A stretch of DNA of 64,000 bases from Naegleria lovaniensis (Eukaryota; Heterolobosea; Eutetramitea; Acrasida; Naegleriidae). The stretch's first letter is position 1. Each line of letters begins with the position of its first letter. The position numbers and the translations under genes are program-made. Below, piece after piece: positions 57,063 through 64,000 of the stretch. The stretch lies in the NCBI RefSeq assembly GCF_003324165.1, contig NW_025407858.1, positions 170,669 through 234,668 on the forward strand, written 5' to 3'. A model generated the notes under the pieces. The model saw only the letters and a program-made list of their open reading frames with translations. It had not been told where the DNA came from and did no database searches.

Positions 57063-60000
57063 ATGGGTGTTCCATCGTTCATGTCTCAACTCAATTCCAT
57101 CATTAATTCTCTCTATCAACAAGAACACATTGGTGCTCGATATCAACAAATTATTTCCAATGTTACCAATGAAAGAAAGAATAATGTAAAGAAAGGTTCA
57201 AGCCAAAGTAGTAGTAGTAGTTCTACTAGTAATAATAATTCAATAATAATAATTCCAATAATAATAATAACAAATCAAATGAAACTAAATTTCAACCTCC
57301 ATTCATTAGTAATCGTATTCATTCCAAAGTATTTGATTGTATCTATATTGACATCAATCCATTAATTCATGGTGTGGTTCGAGGAGTTCAAAATTCCATC
57401 GATGCAACCAATAGTAGTACTACTGAAACTAGTCATTCTAAAAAATCATCTTCTCAAAATAAGAGTGAAAGTAGTAGTAGTCAAAAAGATTCTAAAAAAT
57501 CATCCTCTTCTCGACCACAAGATTCTAAAAAATCATCTTCTCAAAATAAGAGTACTACAACTGACAACACTTGTGATGATAAAATTGTGAGAGGTGTCAT
57601 TAAAAGTCTTGAAGAAGTCATGACTAATTTTAAGGCTCAAACTCATTGGTTTATATCTTTTGATGGAGTTGCAACAAAATCAAAAAGAATTAAACAACGA
57701 AGTAATAGAGCTAAAGAATCTAAAAAGAGAAATGGAGAGAAGAAAAATATGTCGTCTAGTGATTCTGTAGATATCACTGAGAATCATCATAATCCTGTAG
57801 ATATTCATACCAATAATCCTGTAGATATGAATCATACCAATGATCCTGTAGATATCAGTGAGAATCATACCAATCATCCTATGGATATCACTGAGAATCA
57901 TACAAATGTACCCAATGATGAAATCATGTTGGATTTAGCAGATGAAGAAATGAGTGATGATGAAAATAATGACAATGGCACACTACCACAACTGTGAACA
58001 TGGAAAAGGATCATTCACCACCACTCTTTGAAATTCCTAAAAAACGATCTCTCTCCGTTGAAATCTCACCAGGTACTAATCTCTCTAAAAAGATTTATGA
58101 AGCAGTATTGAATTTAGCTTTTCATTATTCAAAGACTCATAATGTTACTGTTTATGTTTCTTCATCTTGTCGATCAGGAGAAGGAGAAACTAAAATTATT
58201 GAACATTTAAGAAAATACATGCAAACTACTACTAGTAAAAAGAGTAATCGTAGTAGTAGTAATAATAGTAGTAGTGGTAATAATAATAATAATGGTAATA
58301 GTAGTAGTAATAGTAGTAGTAATAATAGTCATAACAATACTAGACCTTCCACTTCTGTATTAATCATTTCACATGATTCTGATATGGTATTAATACCATT
58401 ATCAAATCCAGAATTGAATTGTTCCTTCAATGTACTTGTACCCAATGGAACACGTTGTTCCTATGGAACTATGATTGATATTACTGGATTGAAATTATTA
58501 TTATATCATTTATTTAAAATGAATCAAGTGACAAGTACGATGAATCCACAGAATGCTTCAATGACGAGTTCCTCTTCGATACCTTCCTCTTCCATCATGA
58601 ATCAAATCTCCTCTTCAATACCTTCCTCTTCCATCATGAACAACAATGATAACAACAATCATCAAATCTCTAATCATCATGATAACAACAATCATCAAAT
58701 CTCCTCTTCAATACCTTCCTCTTCTATAAATCCACAACCATCCATTCTACCCAATAGTAATGAAATTATTCAACAATTATGTTTGGATTTTGTTTGTATT
58801 TCATTACTTGCAGGTGGATGTGATTATTTCAATCCATTTGCCAAAACCTTGGAACATCGATGGAGAAGATATTTTAAATTAATTCAAACTGAAAAAACAA
58901 ATTATTCAATATTTACATTGAAACATGATGAAAAGACCAATGAATATATTTTAAATATTAATACCAATAATTTACTATTTGTATTTGGTAATTATGTAAG
59001 AGATAAGAGAAGTACCATAGCACCTAATCCAGACAATGCTATTCAATTCTTTAAACAATTGACAGCATGTGTACTTCAATTCAAAGGACAATTACCAATT
59101 ATGGAATATTTTAGTCGTAAATTATCAATGGTTGATTTGTTAGCCTTAATTGAAAGAGAAAAAAAAGCAAATAACTATGGAACTAGTACTCAAGCAAATG
59201 ACCATGGAACTAGTACTCTTTCCAATAGTACGATGGAGGAGGATGGTAGTACAAGCATCATGATTCAAGATTTGAACCATACTATGAATGGTACCATGAG
59301 TGGAAGTAGTAGTAGTAGTACTATTACTATTAATGGTAGCAGTAGTAGTACTAGTTCAACAATGACTACTCCACTCAACACAATTGAAAATCAAAGTAAC
59401 ACAACCACCAAAACCAACAACACTCCAAAGAAATCATCCATCAATCCTACTTTCAAGATTACTACATCCTTTCAAGAACTTGTAGATACTTATCATTTAA
59501 CACCACTGGAATGTCTCTTTTCAATGATTACTTCTCACAACTCACATGCACTTCCACATGACAAGTTAATTGAATTATTTTCATTCTCTCCTAAATTATG
59601 TGATTTATTACATATTGATTCTAAATTTAATTATGAAAATGGAAATGATAATCATTGGATTGCATCGAATGAACCCTATGAATTGATACGACAAGGTATT
59701 ATGGAATGGAAAGAGAAATATCCTACCATTACTGATGAAGTTATTAATAACAAACATATTGGAACGATACAATTTACATGTGTTGGTTCTGGTAGTAGTA
59801 GTAATACTGTGTTATTGAAACATTCAGGTGGTCTTGTTGGAGGTGCTGTTCAAAATGATGCAAAGACAAAGTCGACAACAACTACGACAACAATGACGAC
59901 AACAACTTCAAAGAGTAGTAGTAACAACAACAACAACAACAACAATAGCAATCATTCAAAAGATCGTCAAAACAAATCATCCAATGAAAAGGAGAATAAT

Positions 60001-60677
60001 CAAATTCAAGTGTTAGAAGAAACCATTCGACCCTTTGAAGCTTGTGTACCCTATCCATTTGTACCTGGTATTTACACGTTATCAAGATTAAGATTTGCCA
60101 ATGACAAGATTCGATATCAACGAGCCAATACTCTCAATCAATATACTCTTGGTGAAGAATTTGATCGAACTGTATTGGATATTCCTCTAACATCCAAACA
60201 AGTCAAGATTGTAAAGAAGAAACAATTACCACCACCACCTAATCCTTTGAAGAAAAAGAAATCAATGCAACAACAATCAATGGCTACAACAACATGTGAA
60301 TCACTGTCTGTTACCGAGAGTGAGGTGAATAGAAGTGGAATTTTACAAGCCTTGTTACAGAAATCAAACAAGTTACCAGAGTCTATTGCAGTGAATATGG
60401 ATACCAGCAATGGTAGTGAAAACAGTCTGAAGAAACGAAAATTGAATCAACTTTCACCATCCAACAATCTGAAAGAAAACCAAAAACAGTCAAATTAGAG
60501 CAAGCGAGTACTCCAGCTGGACAAGGACAGACAACAAAACAAACAAGTAGAAGATCAAAGAAAAAGAGTAGTGCATCTTCAAATAACCCAAGTGAAAACA
60601 CTGTTTCTTTACCCACTGCAGAACCTGGGGCGACAAGAACACAAAAGAATAAAGATGTTGAACCAACTCAACGTTGA
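57063..60677 (+). CDS. XRN-family 5'-3' exoribonuclease, divergent, with low-complexity insertions
   Basis: The start is set by the family-typical MGVPSF at 57063. Catalytic motifs in order: CIYIDINPLIHGVV, HWFISFDGVATKSKRIKQRS, VSSSCRSGEGETKIIEHLRK, LIISHDSDMVLIPL and DFVCISLLAGGCDYFNPF. The metal-binding acidic residues (Asp, Asp, Glu/Glu, Asp/Asp, Asp) all seem present, so activity is plausible. Long Ser/Asn/Lys-rich inserts interrupt the nuclease core, and the final 200 residues are basic. Frame slips near 57240 (ATA/AAT run), near 57990 and near 60487 (run of A) each need one base; the corrected protein is about 1205 residues. XRN1 degrades decapped mRNA in the cytoplasm and XRN2/Rat1 acts in the nucleus; the sequence does not say which this is. 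Confidence 0.82.
58560..58740 (+). repeat. Coding tandem repeat in the XRN gene
   Basis: Units of TCCTCTTCAATACCTTCCTC plus TTCCATCATGAA, alternating with AATCATCAAATCTC and GATAACAACAATCA, repeat three times. They encode Ser-Ile-Pro-Ser-Ser and Asn-Asn-His-Gln-Ile repeats inside a linker. A second coding array, about 57770-57905, repeats a GTAGATAT..AATCATACC unit (Pro-Val-Asp-Ile / Glu-Asn-His-Thr). Confidence 0.8.
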
Positions 60678-60706
60678 AAGCTTTTTGACATCTCAATTTA
60701 TTTCGC

Positions 60707-63700
60707 TCAATAATATCCTCTCTTATAATTAAATCTAACCTTCAACAAGTATTTGATGTTCACTTGAGCAATATCATAGACAATATATTCATTGTACAAC
60801 AAAGAAGCATGACGTGGTACATTGGAGCTTGTTGCTGTTCCAAGTGGTACTTTCACTTTTCCATCACAAATGTATTTGGCCATGGAATCATTGGGCTCTG
60901 TCTTACCATGTCCGAAACAGCTATGATAACCTTTTGGCAACTTTTCAATATAATCAGCTTGGAGACGTTCATACATGTTACCGAGTGCAACATCACACAA
61001 TAATAAAACACCAACATTGGCATCAGGGCTAGTTCTACAATAATTGGCTGATTTGGAGGACATGTCGGCCTGTGATTTTGTTATTCCAACAACATAATCA
61101 GTCTCTGTTGAAAAAAAAACAACACACTCTCTACTTACAAAGTAAATACCCTTACCAAACATGTAACCAGTGGCTGGAGCTTCAGGTGGAGCAATTCTCA
61201 AACCTTAATTTGAAGGGGGTGTAGAATCAAAATACATTCCATCAATAGGTTATGGAATGAATACATGGACATGAATAAATTAAATTCCATTCAAAAATAA
61301 ATTCAAAAATAAATTCAAAATATTCCATTCAAAAATAAATTCAAAAATAATTCAAATTCAAAAATAAATTCAAAAATATTCCATTCCACACAATATGCCA
61401 TTCATTCCACACACACCAAATACAACTTACCTTGTGATAAAATACCACCAAAATTACTCACTCTACTACCATGCCACAACAATTGTCGATTATGTAAATT
61501 CTCAAATGTTTTAAATCTTTCATTTTCACCCAAACGTTCCACTTCAAATGCATCAATCAATTCAAGTGAATATTCTCTATGAGTGGATGCATGAGTATTT
61601 TGTAAATATTCATTCACCATTGCAAACATATCAGAATCCTTTTTAAGAGGAGTGAGATTGGTAGCAAGTTTCTTATAATAACCATCCAATGGATCTGATT
61701 CACCTTCATTAGAATCACTTTTAAGAAGTGAAGTTGCAATTTCCATTTCTTGTAATGCTTCAATCATTTTATCTTCTCTTTCAATAAATTTTCATCATCA
61801 ATAATTTCAGGATTACTGGTTGGAATGATGGTATAGAATTTGTTCGATAGAGTAAGAAATTGTTGTTTAAATTGTTGATGAATGGAACTCTTTGGAGTTG
61901 GAATAGTTGGAGTAGTTGTAGTACCAGTCGTAGTAGTAGTACCAGTCGTAGTACCAGTCGTAGTACCAGTCATAGTACCAGTCATAGTTGTAGTAACCAC
62001 ATCATCATCATTGGAAGTGTCCATAATCACACTGGTTGGAGTGTTGTTGTTGTTGTTACCAGAGTAACAACTTGTATTCATTACCATTGGCACAACAATT
62101 CCCTCTCGTTCTTCCTTCTCACGAACTTGTTTCAATACATTTTGAATTTCATTCAACACTTCATATCCTTTTGAAATGTGAGACTTTTTCAATCGTCCAA
62201 GTGGCATCTTGTCCGTATCAATTTCCATTTCTTTCAATGTTTGTTTCATGGTCTTGACATCAAATATTAACTTGACCAAGGATGCTACTTCAGGATGTAA
62301 TAATTTACCATGATATTCTTGATTCATCTTCTTTTCAAGTGCATCTAAATCAGTTTGAGAATCATCTTCACCATAATCAACATCAATTGGAAAGAATCGA
62401 CCTGGTTTCTTTTCAAAGGAATGTCTTTGAGACCACTGATTACCAGTTTTATCATAATAAGTGGTTGTAAATTCATGAAGTGCATTGGATAAAGAGGAAT
62501 GTTCAGTCAATTTGTTTGAACCAATAGATGAATTCAATCGACCCCATTTTCTAAAACAATAATATTCTTTGGTATGATCATGTTCCAATAATTGAATAAT
62601 ATAATAGGAATTGATACCAGTTTGGAGATCAGTCAAATTCAAATGAACAGAATAGACATCATCACCACTTTCATAGACATGAAGATTTTCAGCATCTTCG
62701 CAATCTTCATCGACTGCTGCTCTTCCCTTAATCGTCAATTTCTTCTTTTTTGGTTTAGATTCTTCTTCAAGGCTTGAAGACTCATCCGAGGTCTTTCTCT
62801 TCTTATCTGCAGGATTATAGAGAATGTAATCCTTATATTCAGATTCATCTAATTTCTTTTCCTTTTCAGCACTCATATGAATGAAATCTTCATCCATAAT
62901 GAGAATGTTGAGTTTTTTAGCCTTCTTGACTTTGGTTGTATCCTTATCATATTCCTTTGAGGTACAGACCAGATGTGTACATCCTTTAACTACATCACTC
63001 TTAAAGATACCACCATTTTCTTCAATAATGTCTTGAATTTCATTTTGTTTCATACTCAATTTACCAGATAAGGCAATTCTATAATTACCCAATGGAAGTT
63101 TTTCCTTTTCTGGATCAATTTCATCTTGAGCCTCATCAGTAGTAGTATCATTATTTTGAGAAGATTCTGCATTGGTAGTATTTTTCATGATATTCTCCAA
63201 AACATAATCACACTTTTTGTGTTTGACAAATTTGAAATTAGCAAAATAGTCATCATCTTCTTGTAAGGATTCTGGAATGACCCAATCAGTAGCCTTTTCA
63301 AAGGCTTCATCAACAGTAAGTGAATAATCACATTTGGTCCATTCTAATTTACCATGACCTATATGATTCATATATAAAGATTAGAGGAATGACAGCAGGC
63401 ATTTGTCCATTGATTCATGAACGTACAAGTATGAAGTGGAATACAAATGATTATTGAATGAAAAGGGTTATATGAGTTATGAACAATTTGGAAAAAAAAA
63501 TTGAATGTCGAGTTATTTGGAAGATAACTGTATCTCTACTGATCAGTCAGATGACTTACATTTAAATTTACCACCTGAGAATGTCATGTATCCATCTTGA
63601 CAAGTATCATTAGGACATGAAGGTAAACATCCAAACAACATTCCCAAAGCACATCTTTCAATCAATAAATCTTCACCACCCTTTTCAATTTGACCATTCT

Positions 63701-64000
63701 CTGAGAGCATTTCACGAAGAGAGGCTAAACGTAATTGTTTCAAATGATCTTTGATGGCCCAAATCTTTTTGTTTTCTTCTTCAAATTCTTTCTTTTTTTG
63801 TGCTTGTTCAGGAGATTCTTCCGAACCACCACCACCACCACCACTCGAAGAACCCAATGCTGTCGAGGAATTTCCAGAAGATGCTACCATCAATTGTTGA
63901 ATCTTTTCTTGATCTTCCATACGGAGCTTGCTCAAACCCCAAACTTTTTTACATTTGGTTTGAAATTCCTTGACAAGTTTCTTATCGTCTTTCCAATCTG
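60707..64000 (-). CDS. PARP1: PARP1-type poly(ADP-ribose) polymerase, N-terminus beyond window
   Basis: Exons: >64000-63560, 63358-61431 (one frame slip near 61785), 61203-61139, 61069-60707. In order: PADR1 zinc domain split by an intron ([33 protein letters not shown]); BRCT ([34 protein letters not shown]); WGR ([20 protein letters not shown], then WGRLNSSIG); regulatory helical domain; ADP-ribosyltransferase with the HYE triad in [24 protein letters not shown] and [10 protein letters not shown]. It makes poly(ADP-ribose) at DNA breaks in the nucleus. The upstream zinc fingers would lie beyond base 64000. A Thr-Gly/Thr-Met repeat sits between WGR and the catalytic part (about 61915-61995). 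Confidence 0.96.
61270..61385 (-). repeat. Tandem repeat inside a PARP1 intron
   Basis: The intron 61430-61204 contains repeated AAAAATAAATTC units interspersed with TATTCCATTC, about nine short copies. It lengthens an otherwise typical short intron and is not coding. Confidence 0.85.

Noticed and set aside
61270-61385. CRISPR-like array from the repeats in the PARP1 intron
   Set aside because: Units are short, imperfect, A/T-only and contiguous, inside a eukaryotic intron; no spacers.

Overview
This is an AT-rich, gene-dense nuclear window from a unicellular eukaryote. Genes lie on both strands, often only tens of bases apart. Most are split by short GT-AG introns (about 45 to 330 bases, donors mostly GTAAGT or GTATGT), start codons often follow an A-run, and the standard code is used. 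The content fits an amoeboflagellate, most likely a Naegleria-like heterolobosean: a villidin-like coronin/gelsolin/headpiece protein, RCC1-repeat proteins, PARP1, SPX-EXS, FAM135 lipase, SAPS, dynactin p62, and many Ser/Asn/Gln-rich proteins. The genus is inference; no rRNA or other marker is present.

Layout. 1-4.6 kb: RCC1-like protein (-, cut at base 1), secreted RNase T2 (-), second RCC1-like protein (+). 4.7-9.8 kb: F-box-like protein (-) and a large unrecognised protein (+). 9.9-15.3 kb: Arg-rich secreted protein and two tandem cytochrome P450 paralogues, all on -. 15.9-24 kb: nuclear genes, namely bZIP (+), SUZ12-like zinc-finger protein (+), a broken unknown gene (+), Myb protein (-) and AT-hook protein (-). 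24-35 kb: SAPS PP6 regulatory subunit (+), MED9-like (-), NHL protein (+), RBX1 (+), M14 carboxypeptidase (+), lipin (+). 34.7-42.4 kb: membrane protein (-), TraB protein (+), 5'-nucleotidase (-), mitoribosomal mL49 (+), dynactin p62 with an MSP domain (+). 42.5-49.4 kb: one very large villidin-like gene (+). 49.5-64 kb: FAM135 lipase (-), secreted cyclophilin (-), SPX-EXS phosphate exporter (-), XRN nuclease (+), PARP1 (-, cut at base 64000).

The genes do not form one pathway; this is an ordinary chromosomal segment. Three proteins have unusual architectures or are unexpected: a villidin-like protein with two RRM-like domains between its PH and gelsolin parts, a dynactin p62 with an N-terminal MSP/VAP-type domain, and a compact SUZ12-like Polycomb candidate.

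A technical feature dominates the window: at least twenty reading frames are broken by what look like single missing bases, usually in a homopolymer or short repeat, inside otherwise conserved proteins. This looks like uncorrected long-read sequence. CDS spans below are given across these breaks, and each break is named in its entry.
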